A stretch of DNA of 64,000 bases from Deinococcus frigens DSM 12807 (GTDB lineage Bacteria > Deinococcota > Deinococci > Deinococcales > Deinococcaceae), in contig NZ_JNIW01000006.1 in assembly GCF_000701425.1 (NCBI RefSeq), positions 1 to 64,000 on the forward strand, read 5' to 3'. Below, in pieces: positions 41,949-52,699 of the stretch (position 1 is the first letter of the stretch; each line of letters starts with the position of its first letter). The notes below the pieces were generated by a model that saw only the letters and a list, made by a program, of their open reading frames with translations, searched no databases and was not told the DNA's origin. A program made the position numbers and the translations under genes.

Positions 41949-42641
41949 TCACGGCTCGAAGGTGTCCTGGAAGGCGTAGCGGTCCCCGCGTACCCAGTAG
42001 TTGACATAGCTGGCCCGCTTGGAGCCGCTGTAGGTGGTGCGCCTGAGCAGGAAAGCGGCGGTGCCCAGCGGCACGCGCAGCAGGTCCGCTTCCTCCTGGC
42101 GCAGGTTGACGGCCTCCAAGTTCTGCTCGACCCTTGCCATCGGGACGCCCATGCTGACCATCGTTTCGTGGATGCTCTCGGCATTTAGGTTCTGGTCCAG
42201 CAGGCCCGGTGCCAGCGCGGCGTTCACGTAGCGTTTCTCGATCACCAGTGCCTCGTCTCCGGCGTTCCGCAGGCGGTGGACGAAAATGACGGGATCGCCC
42301 GCCTGGATTTGCAGCACGATGGCGATTTCGGGGGTGGCCTCGATCTGCATGGCGCGCAGGACGGTGGTGCGGTGGTCCGGATGCCGCGCCCATTCCTTGA
42401 AGGGCCGCACGCGGAAGGTGCCCTGCCGGAAGCGTTTGCCGGTGGGAAAGGTGCCTGCGCCCTGCACGCGGTACACGTAGCCCTCGCGTTCCAGCTCGTC
42501 GATGGCGCGGCGGGCGGTCATGCGCGAGACCTCGAACTCACGGGCCAGTTGCGGCTCGCTGGGGAGGGGCAGCCCCTCGGCGTAATGGCCACCCAACAGC
42601 CGTTCTTTCAAGGTGGATTTGATCAGCGGGTACTTCGCCAT
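41949..42641 (-). CDS. GntR-family regulator, HutC/UTRA type
   Basis: A 230-residue regulator. Residues 5-70 form a GntR winged helix (LKERLLGGHYAEGLPLPSEP, LAREFEVSRMTARRAIDELE). Residues 90-225 form a UTRA ligand-binding domain (VIFVHRLRNAGDEALVIEKR, FLLRRTTYSGSKRASYVNYW). Ligands of this group are usually sugars, amino sugars or amino acids. The ATG at 42641 has a GGAGGG ribosome binding site. Its likely operator lies in its own promoter. Confidence 0.85.
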   Translation of the reverse strand: MAKYPLIKSTLKERLLGGHYAEGLPLPSEPQLAREFEVSRMTARRAIDELEREGYVYRVQGAGTFPTGKRFRQGTFRVRPFKEWARHPDHRTTVLRAMQIEATPEIAIVLQIQAGDPVIFVHRLRNAGDEALVIEKRYVNAALAPGLLDQNLNAESIHETMVSMGVPMARVEQNLEAVNLRQEEADLLRVPLGTAAFLLRRTTYSGSKRASYVNYWVRGDRYAFQDTFEP

Positions 42642-42699
42642 GCATCCCTCCGGGGCACTCCGCGCGTGCGTTTTTACACACGGGCCAGAGCTTGAGCCT

Positions 42700-42734
42700 A
42701 TCTTAAGGTTAGTGTCCGAGGTACACAAGCTTGT
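42700..42734 (-). promoter_or_regulatory. Promoter and palindromic operator of the GntR gene
   Basis: On the minus strand TTGTGT (42723-42728) is separated by 17 bp from TAAGAT (42700-42705). A perfect 10-bp palindrome ACAAGCTTGT (42725-42734) overlaps the -35, as expected for autorepression. No gene is seen from here to 42946. Confidence 0.45.
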
Positions 42735-42946
42735 CTGGACCGTCGCTCATCTGGAGGCCATATCTGGCAGAGGTGAAGCCCCCTATTTCAAGTGGTCAAT
42801 CGCTGGAAAGCAGAGTGATGGGAATGGCGGGAACACCTGTCTGGAAGGGGTGAGAGAACCTGCCCCTTTGCCCTGGTGTCCGCTCTGGACCTGGCTGTCT
42901 GAGCGTTTCGCAACGGCGCGAGTGACAGCATTCGCGCTCCGGGTGC

Positions 42947-43948
<1,002 letters not shown>

Positions 43949-44058
43949 TGCCTCCCAAGATACGCCGCGCGGACGACGGCAAAGGCGGATCAAGGCCCAA
44001 ACCCTGGCCGGACCACGCCACCTTCCCCGCTGCCCGCCCCAGCTAGAATGCAGCCACC

Positions 44059-44349
44059 ATGGACATGAAGAAAATGATGAAGCAGATCCAGCAGGCCCAG
44101 ACTGCCGCCGCCAAGATTCAGGAAGACCTGGCCGCCAAATCGGTGGAAGGTTCGGCCAGCGGCCTGGTGACGGTCACGATGAACGGCCACGGCAAGGTCA
44201 CGGCCCTCAAGATCAAGCCTGAGGCGGTGGACCCGGACGATGTGGAAGCGCTGGAAGACCTGATTCTGGTGGCCATTCAGGATGCCAGCGCCCAGGCCGA
44301 CGCCCTGCAACAGGACGCCACGCGCGGGCTGGGGCTTTCCGGATTTTGA
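44059..44349 (+). CDS. YbaB/EbfC nucleoid-associated protein
   Basis: A 96-residue dimeric DNA-binding protein ([20 protein letters not shown], with [20 protein letters not shown]). It precedes recR by 55 bp in the usual ybaB-recR order. TAGAAT lies 9 nt before the ATG. Confidence 0.9.
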   Translation: MDMKKMMKQIQQAQTAAAKIQEDLAAKSVEGSASGLVTVTMNGHGKVTALKIKPEAVDPDDVEALEDLILVAIQDASAQADALQQDATRGLGLSGF

Positions 44350-44404
44350 GGACGTGGAACGTGGCTGGGCAGTCTGTGAACGCGGGCACTAACGGTTCCA
44401 GCCC

Positions 44405-45067
<663 letters not shown>

Positions 45068-45095
45068 TACCCCCCCCCATCTGCCTCGCCATCAG

Positions 45096-45170
45096 CTCCC
45101 CTCAAAGGGAACAAAGAAGGACGAAAGCCCGTGGAGCGCGGAAATATCGTGGACTTCCTTTTAAGGGAGG
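45096..45170. repeat. Imperfect 16-bp inverted repeat after recR
   Basis: Arms 45096-45111 and 45155-45170 match at about 13 of 16 positions around a 43-nt centre. It may be a dispersed intergenic repeat or a terminator for recR. A run of nine C (45070-45078) lies just before it. No gene in 45068-45340. Confidence 0.4.
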
Positions 45171-45340
45171 TGCCCCGGCGGGGCCGACCCGCAAAGCTGC
45201 GAAGTGGAGGGGTCAAACCGTGGCAGCCGCCCATAAGCTGCCAGTCTCCCACTCACCACCCAGACTGCACACCACTCCTGACTCCCGCTTTCTTTCGGAT
45301 GACCCGTCGCTCACCCGGATCGCGTAGGCTGTCGCCTTAG

Positions 45341-45940
45341 ATGTCCTCCCTGATTGACGCAATCCTCTCCGCCTCTTACCTGGGGATATTCCTGATCGTC
45401 TTCGCGGAAACCGGGCTGCTGGTGGGCTTTTTCTTGCCCGGAGACAGCCTGCTGATCGCGGCGGGCCTGCTGGCGGCGGGCGGCAAGCTGAATCTGGGGG
45501 GCGTGATGGCGGCGGTGGTGGCGGGCGGCATCATCGGCTGCTCTGCCGGGTACTGGATCGGACATCGCTTCGGCCCCGCTGTGTTCAGCAACCAGAACTC
45601 ACGCTTCTTCAAGCCCGAATACGTGGCGCAGGCCGAGAAGTTCTTCGTCCGCTACGGGGCGCTGGCCGTGATCCTGGCCCGCTTCGTGCCCATCGTGCGG
45701 ACGCTGGTGCCAACGCTGGCGGGCGTGAGCCGCATGCCCTTTGCGCTGTTCACGCTCTATAACATCATCGGCGCAGTGTTGTGGGGTGTGGGCCTGACCG
45801 CTCTGGCCTACTACCTGGGGCAGTTGATCCCCGATCTGGACAAGTACATCCTGTTGATCGTGGCCGTGGTGCTGGTGGTCAGCGTGATCCCAATTGTGCT
45901 GAAGTTCATGCAGGCGCGGCGGGGCGCGGCCAAAGAATAA
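45341..45940 (+). CDS. DedA-family membrane protein
   Basis: A 199-residue membrane protein with about five hydrophobic segments. The family motifs are present: FAETGLLVGFFLPGDSLLIA, GYWIGHRFGP, YGALAVILARFVPIVRTLVP and AGVSRMPFALFTLYN. DedA proteins are flippases/transporters for lipid carriers that affect membrane potential and envelope integrity. The upstream 273 bp hold no gene. Confidence 0.85.
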   Translation: MSSLIDAILSASYLGIFLIVFAETGLLVGFFLPGDSLLIAAGLLAAGGKLNLGGVMAAVVAGGIIGCSAGYWIGHRFGPAVFSNQNSRFFKPEYVAQAEKFFVRYGALAVILARFVPIVRTLVPTLAGVSRMPFALFTLYNIIGAVLWGVGLTALAYYLGQLIPDLDKYILLIVAVVLVVSVIPIVLKFMQARRGAAKE

Positions 45941-45944
45941 GCAG

Positions 45945-46253
45945 ATGGCAGAGGTTCAGAGCCGGGAACTCTTGATGGGCGCTGTGTCCGCCGGTTGTCT
46001 GGGCAGGTTGCCGTTGAGGGTGGTGTCACGCGGCAACCGCAGCCACGGGCCGAAGCAGCAGCAATTCGTGCCGGATCAGGCCCTGTGGCACGCCCAGCAG
46101 GAGGTGTGGCAGCGCCTTCAGTCCCAGTTGGCGCGGGCGTCCACCAACAGTCGGCAGATTCCGGCGCTCCAGAGCGATCATTATGTTCAGTTCAACGAGC
46201 CGGAACTGGTGGCCTCCGTCGTTCGTGACCTGTGGAGCGAACTGAATCTCTAA
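45945..46253 (+). pseudogene. C-terminal remnant of an alpha/beta hydrolase
   Basis: An open frame of 102 codons. The last 75 residues (VPDQALWHAQQEVWQRLQSQ, then LARASTNSRQIPALQSDHYV, QFNEPELVASVVRDL) match the C-terminus of alpha/beta hydrolases, including the catalytic His region (SDHYVQF). The nucleophile and acid regions are missing. The ATG only 5 bp after the dedA stop is probably accidental. Confidence 0.5.
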
Positions 46254-46326
46254 TTGAGCGGTGATTCGGGTGTTCGGCTCTCTCAACCGTCCCTGTAGCA
46301 CTGGCGGCCTCGGGTCAAGAAGTGAT

Positions 46327-46338
46327 CGGAATCCGTAT
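46327..46338 (+). repeat. Solo copy of the CGGAATCCGTAT end sequence
   Basis: Identical to 12 of the 14 bp of the terminal repeat of the MITE-like element at 52081-52213. No second end is visible here. Confidence 0.35.
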
Positions 46339-46458
46339 CACGTCAGACCACCGAGCGGCCACTCCATCCTGCGCTGGATGAAGAATACGCTCAACTTCCA
46401 ACAGGAAAATGATCAGGCTCCTTGACTCGGTTCCTCTCATCCGGTTCCCGGTTCGCAC

Positions 46459-46464
46459 TAAGGT
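46459..46464 (+). promoter_or_regulatory. -10 box, leaderless-type, for the MASE1-GGDEF-EAL gene
   Basis: TAAGGT lies 6 nt before the ATG at 46471. Confidence 0.4.
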
Positions 46465-46470
46465 AAGAGC

Positions 46471-48752
46471 ATGCCCAGCTCGCGGTTTCGTCCAGTGCTG
46501 ATCGGCGCGCTGTACCTGCTGGCGTGGTACGGGCTGGACGTAGTCTCGCAGCAGTTCGCCGTCACGCCGGAGGTTACGGTGTGGTATCCGGCGGTAGCGC
46601 TGGACGTGGTGCTGTTGCTGGTCTGCGGGCTGCGCTACTGGCCGCTGCTAATCCTCAGCCGACTGGTGCATACCTTTCTGGTGATGGAGCCGCTGCCCGC
46701 CCTGCCGCTGCTGGGGTACATCGCGGCAACGGTGGCGGCCACGACTGCTGGAGCCTACTTGCTGCTGCGCCCGCTTTACATCGATCCGCGTCTGCCCCAC
46801 CTGCGCGACGTGGCGCTGTTCGTGGCGGTGGCGATGCTGGGCACGCCGCTGGCGATGCTGGGCACGCCGCTGGCGATGTCGGCCTTGCAGGTTCTCAACC
46901 TGACGGTGGCCGGGCTGCTGCCCCCGGGCGAGGGCCTGACACGGACCCTGCAACTGTGGGCGGGCAGCGCCACCGGCGTCGGGCTGCTGGCTCCGCCCTT
47001 GCTGCTGCTGCTGGGGCGCTGGCCGGGGCTGTGGTCGTCTGCACCCGCGCTGGCCCCCGGCCCCGCCGCCGGAAACCCGGCCCAGATCGGAGGTCTGGCC
47101 CAGGGTCCGTGACGCCGCCGTGGCCGCCGCGCTGGTGGCGCTGGCGGTCTGGGCCGGGTACGGGGGGCCGCGCGGCACCTCCCTCGACTACAGCTACGCG
47201 CTGTTCGTCCCGGTGCTGTGGATCGCCACCCGGCACGGCTTCGCCCCTGCCGCCGTGTGTGTGCTGGCGTTGAACGTGGGCGTGGCCCTGCTGACTGCGG
47301 GCCGCACCGAGAGAACGGGCGGGCTGGCTCTGCAATTCGGCCTGGTTACGGTCACGGTTGCGGGCCTGCTGCTGGGGGCGGTGATCCGCGAGCGGCGGCA
47401 CCTGAACGCGCGGCTGGCGTACCTGGCGCTGCATGATCCGCTGACCGGTCTGGGCAACCGCCGACTGTTCGGTGAGCGGGTGGCGCGGGCGCTGGAGGGA
47501 TCTCCTGTCTCCAACAGCCTGGCCGTGCTGCTGATGGATTTCGACAACTTCAAGGCCATCAATGACAGTCTGGGCCACAGCGCCGGGGACCAGGTGCTGA
47601 TCCAGGTGGGCGAGCGCCTCCAGGCCAGCGTGCGCCCGGACGACACGGTGGCCCGGCTGGGCGGCGACGAGTTCGCTGTGCTGCTCCAGCATCTGCCCGG
47701 CCCGCATCAGGCTTTCGAGGCGGCGGACTGGCTGCTGCATGTCCTGAAGCCGGTGATCCCGGTGGGGGGTCTGGAGTTGCAGGTGCGCGCCAGCGTGGGC
47801 ATCGCGCTGTACGGCGCGCTGGCGGGACCGCCCCAGAACAGTGAAACCCTACTGCGAGACGCGGACGTGGCCCTGTACCACGCCAAGGCGCACCGCCGGG
47901 GCCGCGCCCAGGTCTTCGACGCCTCCATGCACCGTGCGGTCCTGGACCGCCTGGAACTGGAAACCGACTTGCGGGCGGCCATCGCGGACGGCGCGCTGGA
48001 GGTCCACTATCAGCCGGTGATCGATCTGCGCGGCGGCTTTCTACGGGGCTTCGAGGCCCTGGTGCGCTGGCCCCACCCCACGCGCGGCCTGCTGGCTCGC
48101 GAGGCCTTTATTCCGCTGGCCGAGGCCCGGCCTGATCGTGCCGCTGGACCGCTGGACGCTGCGCGCCGCCGCCCGCGAGGCCGCCGGATGGCCGTCTGTG
48201 GCAGGCCGCGCGGCTCCGGCGCTGGGCGTCAACCTGACGGCGGCCCAGCTCCACCTGCCCGGCCTGGCCGACGAGGTTCGGGGCGTGCTGGAGAACAGCG
48301 GCCTGCCCCCCGAACGCCTGACGCTGGAGCTGACCGAGAACGTGCTGATGAACGACCGCGCCGCCACGGTGGACACCCTGCGGACCCTGCGCGCTTCGGG
48401 CGTTGGACTGGCCCTCGACGACTTCGGCACCGGCTCCTCGTCCCTGGGTTCCTTGCGCCAGTTTCCGATCAATGCCCTCAAGGTAGACCGCAGCCCCATC
48501 GCCGATCTGAACGGGGACCGCACCGGCACGGCGCTGGTGCGCGCAGTGGCCGAACTGGGTCAGGCGCTGGACCTGATCACCGTGGCCGAGGGCATCGAAA
48601 CCGCGCGGCAATACGCGCAGGTCCGTAAGCTGGGCTTCACGCTGGCGCAGGGCTTTTACATCTCGCCCCCGTTGGACGCCGGGGCTGCCAGGGTGTTGGC
48701 TCAGCAGACCGGCCCGCTGGTCTACACCGAGTTTGACGCTGCCGGAAACTGA
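46471..48752 (+). pseudogene. MASE1-GGDEF-EAL c-di-GMP protein, two frameshifts
   Basis: One gene in three frames. 46471-47112 encodes a MASE1-like membrane sensor (about six hydrophobic segments) and stops. Removing one G near 47104 continues it into a further membrane segment and a GGDEF domain (LGGDEFAVL, with LMDFDNFKAINDSLGH) and the start of EAL (FEALVRWPHPTRG). Near 48125 an extra C breaks the frame again; the rest, from LIVPLDRWTLRAA to 48752, holds NLTAAQLHL, ELTEN, LDDFGTGSSS, LKVDR and VAEGIET. All catalytic residues survive, so the lesions are recent or are sequencing errors. Between residues about 120-130 an 18-bp unit is duplicated (MLGTPLA twice). Confidence 0.8.
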
Positions 48753-48781
48753 TGCTAACGCTGGGAAGGGTGCGCGAATCC

Positions 48782-49303
48782 TCAGGCTTGCTGGCGACCA
48801 ACGCCCACATCGCCCCCCCTCCGCTCCAGGGTCAGAAAACTCAGATCATACGGATTGCGCCCGTCCGCCGCCCGCTCGCGCCGCGCCGTTTCCGTCCATT
48901 CGCCCGGCAGTTCGGGAAAGAAGGTATCGCCCCCGATCTCCGCGTGAACGAGGGTCAGTTCCACCCGCTCAACTTGAGGCAGGTACAACTGGTAAATCTC
49001 CTCACCGCCGATAATCATGATGTCCTGCGCGTCTCCAGCCGCCTTGAGAGCCTGCTGGGACGAGTGAACAACGGTGCAACCGGGTGCCTGAAAATCCGGG
49101 TTGCGCGTCAGGATGATGTTCTGTCGGTCGGGCAGCGGCCTGCCAATCGAGTCGTAGACCTTGCGCCCCATGACCATCGGCTTGCCCAGGGTCAGCCGCC
49201 TGAAGTGCGCCAGATCAGCGGGCAAGCGCCACGGCAGGTCGCCGCCTTTGCCGATTACGCGGTTTTCGGCCATCGCCACCACGAAGGTCAGGCGCGGGGT
49301 CAA
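48782..49303 (-). CDS. folA: Dihydrofolate reductase
   Basis: A 173-residue enzyme reducing dihydrofolate with NADPH. Motifs: [20 protein letters not shown] (substrate pocket), [20 protein letters not shown] (cofactor), [13 protein letters not shown] and [14 protein letters not shown]. The TTG start at 49303 overlaps the thyA stop (TTGA), so the two are translationally coupled. The pair regenerates folate used for dTMP synthesis. Confidence 0.92.
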   Translation of the reverse strand: MTPRLTFVVAMAENRVIGKGGDLPWRLPADLAHFRRLTLGKPMVMGRKVYDSIGRPLPDRQNIILTRNPDFQAPGCTVVHSSQQALKAAGDAQDIMIIGGEEIYQLYLPQVERVELTLVHAEIGGDTFFPELPGEWTETARRERAADGRNPYDLSFLTLERRGGDVGVGRQQA

Positions 49304-50094
49304 ACGGCCACCGTCGCCTTGATGTGCGGGTGAGATTCGTAGCCCGTGAGTCTGAAATCTCCGTACTGGAAGTCCAGCAGGTCTTTCACGTCCGGGTTGA
49401 GGTGCATGGTGGGCAGCGGCCTGGGATTACGCGACAGTTGCTCGCGCGCCTGCTCCAGATGGGTGCTGTACAGGTGGCAGTCGCCGCCGGTCCAGACGAA
49501 GTCGCCCGGCTCCAGACCGCAGACCTGCGCCACCATCATCGTCAGCAACGCGTACGAGGCGATGTTGAACGGCACGCCGAGAAACATATCCGCGCTGCGC
49601 TGATACAACTGGCAGCTCAAGCGTCCATCGGCCACATAGAACTGAAAGAGGGCATGGCAGGGCGGCAGCGCCATCCGCTCGATCTCGCCCACGTTCCACG
49701 CGCTCACGATCAGGCGGCGGGAATCGGGGTTGGACTTGATCTGCTCCACCACCTGCCTGATCTGATCGATGTACCGTCCGTCCGGCGCGGGCCAACTGCG
49801 CCACTGGACGCCATAGACGGGGCCGAGGTCGCCGTCCTCACCCGCCCACTCGTCCCAGATTTTCACGCCATTGTTCTGCAAATACCCCACGTTGCTGCTG
49901 CCCGACAGGAACCACAGCAATTCGTGAATGACCGACTTCAGATGGATTTTCTTGGTCGTCACCAGCGGAAAGCCGTCCGCCAGATCGAAGCGCAGCTGCG
50001 CGCCAAACATGCTGCGGGTGCCGGTGCCGGTGCGGTCCGTCTTGACGGCTCCGCCCTCCAGAATCTGGCGCATCAAATCGAGGTAGGGCTGCAT
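49300..50094 (-). CDS. thyA: Thymidylate synthase ThyA
   Basis: A 264-residue enzyme making dTMP from dUMP with methylene-tetrahydrofolate. Motifs: [40 protein letters not shown], the catalytic Cys in [12 protein letters not shown], and [20 protein letters not shown]. The length matches E. coli ThyA. The ATG at 50094 (not 50121) fits the family N-terminus and has TACACT 7 nt upstream. Confidence 0.95.
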   Translation of the reverse strand: MQPYLDLMRQILEGGAVKTDRTGTGTRSMFGAQLRFDLADGFPLVTTKKIHLKSVIHELLWFLSGSSNVGYLQNNGVKIWDEWAGEDGDLGPVYGVQWRSWPAPDGRYIDQIRQVVEQIKSNPDSRRLIVSAWNVGEIERMALPPCHALFQFYVADGRLSCQLYQRSADMFLGVPFNIASYALLTMMVAQVCGLEPGDFVWTGGDCHLYSTHLEQAREQLSRNPRPLPTMHLNPDVKDLLDFQYGDFRLTGYESHPHIKATVAV

Positions 50095-50101
50095 GGGCAA
50101 C

Positions 50102-50107
50102 AGTGTA
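50102..50107 (-). promoter_or_regulatory. -10 box, leaderless-type, for thyA-folA
   Basis: TACACT on the minus strand, 7 nt before the ATG at 50094. It decides the start against the upstream in-frame codon at 50121. Confidence 0.5.
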
Positions 50108-50214
50108 AAGGGAGGCCGCAAGAATGCTTCGCCATCTGCTGTGGATGGGCGTCTGGCGCGGGACCCGGCGCTGCTAGGGAACGATGGACGTTCTGACCGC
50201 CTAGAGTCTAACCG

Positions 50215-50673
50215 TCACACCGCGCCCTGCTCCGCGCGCACCACGTTCTTCAGTCGCATCAGGATGGCCCCCATGCCGCGCAGGCGCATCGGCGTGATCA
50301 GTTCGGACAGGCCCATGTTCATGTAAAAGTCGTCGGGGACGCTCAGGATCGTGTCGGGCGAGGCTCCGTCCAGCGCCTCGTGCAGGATGCCCGCGTAGCC
50401 GCGCACGGTGGGGGCTTCCTCCGGCACCTTGAAGTACATGTTGACGCCGCCGCCCTCGCCCTGTTCGGTCACCAGGAAAAACGGACTGGTGCATTCGGGC
50501 ACCGGTTGCATGAATTCCGGGTGTTCCACGTACTTCGCGGGCAGGGGCGGCAGCTTGCGGCTGTATTCCAGCAGGGCTTGCAGGCGCAGCGACTTGGGCG
50601 CGCTTCTGAACATGCTCACGATGCCCTGGAGCTTGTCGGGCAGCGCGGCGTTGGTAGAGGAATCAGAGGTCAT
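50215..50673 (-). CDS. SufE-family sulfur acceptor protein
   Basis: A 152-residue SufE-like protein. It accepts persulfide from a cysteine desulfurase for Fe-S cluster assembly. The acceptor Cys is in MQPVPECTSPFFLV, and the C-terminal GLSELITPMRLRGMGAILMR is typical. No sufS or sufBCD gene is in the window, but a sulfurtransferase is divergent, so local sulfur handling fits. TACAGT lies 5 nt before the start. Confidence 0.85.
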   Translation of the reverse strand: MTSDSSTNAALPDKLQGIVSMFRSAPKSLRLQALLEYSRKLPPLPAKYVEHPEFMQPVPECTSPFFLVTEQGEGGGVNMYFKVPEEAPTVRGYAGILHEALDGASPDTILSVPDDFYMNMGLSELITPMRLRGMGAILMRLKNVVRAEQGAV

Positions 50674-50720
50674 GCGTCACTGTACCGCCGCACCCCCGTC
50701 CGCTATGGTGAGGTTTGTCC

Positions 50721-50741
50721 AGTTGACATGATCGGTCAACT
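50721..50741. promoter_or_regulatory. AGTTGAC-N7-GTCAACT palindrome before the sulfurtransferase gene
   Basis: A perfect 7-bp inverted repeat with a 7-bp spacer (arms 50721-50727 and 50735-50741), midway between the divergent SufE and sulfurtransferase genes. It resembles a dimer operator. The TTGACA inside it is 25 bp from the nearest TANNNT box, too far to be its -35. Confidence 0.4.
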
Positions 50742-50786
50742 AGTGGTGAAGGCTAGACTCTCGGTAAGAACTCTGGAGGTTCAAAC

Positions 50787-51662
50787 ATGGACAGTATTAA
50801 TTCGGAATATGTCAAAGACGTGCTGGTCAGCACCGACTGGGTGGCACAGAACCTGAATACCCCCAGCGTGCGCCTGATCGAGGTGGACGAGGACATTTTG
50901 CTGTACGACACCGGCCACATCCCCGGCGCGGTCAAGGTGGACTGGCAGACCGATTTCTGGCACCCCGTGGAGCGTGATTTTATCGGCCCCGATCAGGTCA
51001 GTGAACTGCTGGGCCGCCTGGGCATCAGGCAAGGCGATCAGATCATCCTCTACGGCGACAAGAGCAACTGGTGGGCGTCTTACGCGTACTGGTTCCTGTC
51101 GTACAGCGGCGTGCCCAATCTCAAGCTGATGAACGGCGGACGCCAGAAATGGATGGCCGAGGGCCGCGAGGTGACCACCGACGCGCCCACCCATGAGGCC
51201 ACGCACTACCCCGCCCTGACCCGCGACGAGAGCCTGCGGGCCTACCGCGACGAGGTCCGCGCGCATCTGGAAAGCGTGCAGGCCGGAAAGGGCGCGCTGG
51301 TGGACGTCCGCAGCCCCGACGAGTTCTCGGGCAAGGTCACGCACATGGCCAATTACCCACAGGAAGGCGTGCTGCGCGGCGGCCACATTCCCGGCGCACG
51401 CAGCATTCCCTGGGCGCGGGCCACCAATGAGGACGGCACCTTCAAGAGCGCCGACGAGCTGACCGAGCTGTACGCGGGCGAGGGCGTGACCCCCGACAAG
51501 GACGTGATCGCGTACTGCCGCATCGCCGAGCGCAGCAGCCACAGTTGGTTCGTGCTGCGCGAGCTGCTGGGCTACCCCAGGGTCCGCAACTACGATGGAA
51601 GCTGGACCGAGTGGGGCAACGCCGTGGGCATGCCCATCGAAAAGACCTACAGCGAGGCTTAA
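50787..51662 (+). CDS. Sulfurtransferase (double rhodanese domains)
   Basis: A 291-residue protein with two rhodanese domains. The first (about 10-130) is inactive, with [17 protein letters not shown] where the Cys loop should be. The second (about 165-285) has the active-site loop [15 protein letters not shown] with the persulfide Cys near residue 249. It transfers sulfane sulfur, from thiosulfate or mercaptopyruvate, to thiols or cyanide. CRIAER differs from the CRxGxR/CGxGVT patterns only in the Ala. A GGAGG ribosome binding site precedes the ATG. Confidence 0.9.
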   Translation: MDSINSEYVKDVLVSTDWVAQNLNTPSVRLIEVDEDILLYDTGHIPGAVKVDWQTDFWHPVERDFIGPDQVSELLGRLGIRQGDQIILYGDKSNWWASYAYWFLSYSGVPNLKLMNGGRQKWMAEGREVTTDAPTHEATHYPALTRDESLRAYRDEVRAHLESVQAGKGALVDVRSPDEFSGKVTHMANYPQEGVLRGGHIPGARSIPWARATNEDGTFKSADELTELYAGEGVTPDKDVIAYCRIAERSSHSWFVLRELLGYPRVRNYDGSWTEWGNAVGMPIEKTYSEA

Positions 51663-51906
51663 CCGTCCCAGCCCAGGCCGCCTGATGGCGGAGATGGTGT
51701 GCGGTTCCCGGTATTCATGCTTCCAGTGGGCAGAGCGCCAGGAGAGGGCGTCGCTCAAGCTGACCCCATAAAACTGGTGGTTGCGGCGGTCTTGCTGCTG
51801 GTGGTGCAGTGCCGGGGCAGAGGTCTACGGCGTCCGCCCGGCGCTGCCCGTCTGGACCAGCTCCAGGGAGCGGGCAACGCCGTGGAGGATCTGGGAATCC
51901 TCAATT
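51663..51906. other. Gene-free stretch after the sulfurtransferase
   Basis: The open frame across it is Gly/Arg-rich and has no ribosome binding site. I see no gene. Confidence 0.4.
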
Positions 51907-51967
51907 TTTTCCCCGGCGACTTCCCGGCGGGCGTGAGGCGCTCACGCTGGGAAGTCGCCGGGGAAAA
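51907..51967 (+). ncRNA. Long perfect hairpin (19-bp stem plus inner 7-bp stem)
   Basis: Arms 51907-51925 and 51949-51967 are perfectly complementary over 19 bp. Inside them a second stem, GCGTGAG (51931-51937) and CTCACGC (51941-51947), closes on a 3-nt loop. No T-run follows on either strand, so it is not a simple terminator. It is a candidate structured RNA or part of a small element. Confidence 0.4.
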
Positions 51968-51970
51968 TCC

Positions 51971-52017
51971 GGAACGACTGGAGGCCGCATGATGGGGCGT
52001 TCCAGTCTCTTTTTTTT
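51971..52017 (+). terminator. Terminator with a competing alternative stem
   Basis: GACTGGA (51976-51982) pairs with TCCAGTC (52001-52007), followed by CT and eight T (52010-52017), an intrinsic terminator. GGAACG (51971-51976) can instead pair with CGTTCC (51998-52003). The two stems cannot form together. Confidence 0.55.
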
Positions 52018-52080
52018 GGCGGCATCACAAGTTCAAGTGAACCCCGGACACGCTTTTCCCTCGCCCCTTGTGGACGACTG

Positions 52081-52213
52081 ATACGGATTCCGGTCATTCA
52101 GTTATCTTTTGGGACAGCACCAAAAGCCAACACCATTCTGGAATCCGTACTTTTCCTTCTCCCGTTGGTCGGGTTTCGCAGTTATTGCGTAACTGCTCAA
52201 CCGGAATCCGTAT
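52081..52213. mobile_element. MITE-like element with 14-bp terminal inverted repeats
   Basis: Perfect inverted repeats of 14 bp at 52081-52094 (ATACGGATTCCGGT) and 52200-52213 bound a 133-bp segment. The outer TA could be a duplicated TA target, as made by IS630/Tc1 transposases. Inside are two hairpins (52106-52112 with 52120-52126; 52178-52184 with 52190-52196) and a third copy of GGAATCCGTA at 52140-52149. There is no coding capacity. Confidence 0.6.
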
Positions 52214-52327
52214 GATTCAGCCGTGGAGCGGCGGAAGGAAGGCGTGGAGCGACGGAAGGGTGAGGAAGACGGAGCGGGCAGGCCGCCGAATGCGAGTTGT
52301 CGGGAACTCCTGTTGGATTTCACCTGA

Positions 52328-52588
52328 ATGAACGCCCCCACCATCCGGCGCACCCTCGTTCATCTGCGGGATGAGTCCGGAAAAACAGTGCTCACGCTGG
52401 ACGAGCTGATGGATGGCCGCGTGCGCCTCCGTGGTTTTCCTGAAACGCCGGACCTCCACGCCGAGACCATCGAGGACTTGCTGGTGGACGCCGCCGCCTC
52501 CAGACTGAACGGCGAACTCTACGCCGCGCTGCTGTGGGAACTGGACCTGCTGGCTCTGCGCGGCGACCGTGGCTGGCCGCCCGGCTGA
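52328..52588 (+). CDS. Small conserved-looking protein of unknown function
   Basis: An 86-residue acidic soluble protein (MNAPTIRRTLVHLRDESGKT, TLDELMDGRVRLRGF, IEDLLVDAAASRL). No motif recognised and no clear ribosome binding site. It lies 115 bp after the MITE-like element. Confidence 0.5.
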   Translation: MNAPTIRRTLVHLRDESGKTVLTLDELMDGRVRLRGFPETPDLHAETIEDLLVDAAASRLNGELYAALLWELDLLALRGDRGWPPG

Positions 52589-52699
52589 CCCTGGCATGAT
52601 GCCCCCGCTTTAGAGCTAGTCTGGCAGGTGCATCGACAATCCAACCCTGCCGCTCCCGTGCGGCAAGTGCCGTTGCCTGCTTTCCGGAGGTTTGTAGTC

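Noticed and set aside
50723..50759. TTGACA at 50723 with TAGACT at 50754 as a promoter
   Set aside because: The spacer would be 25 bp, and TTGACA is part of a palindrome, so it is better explained as an operator arm.
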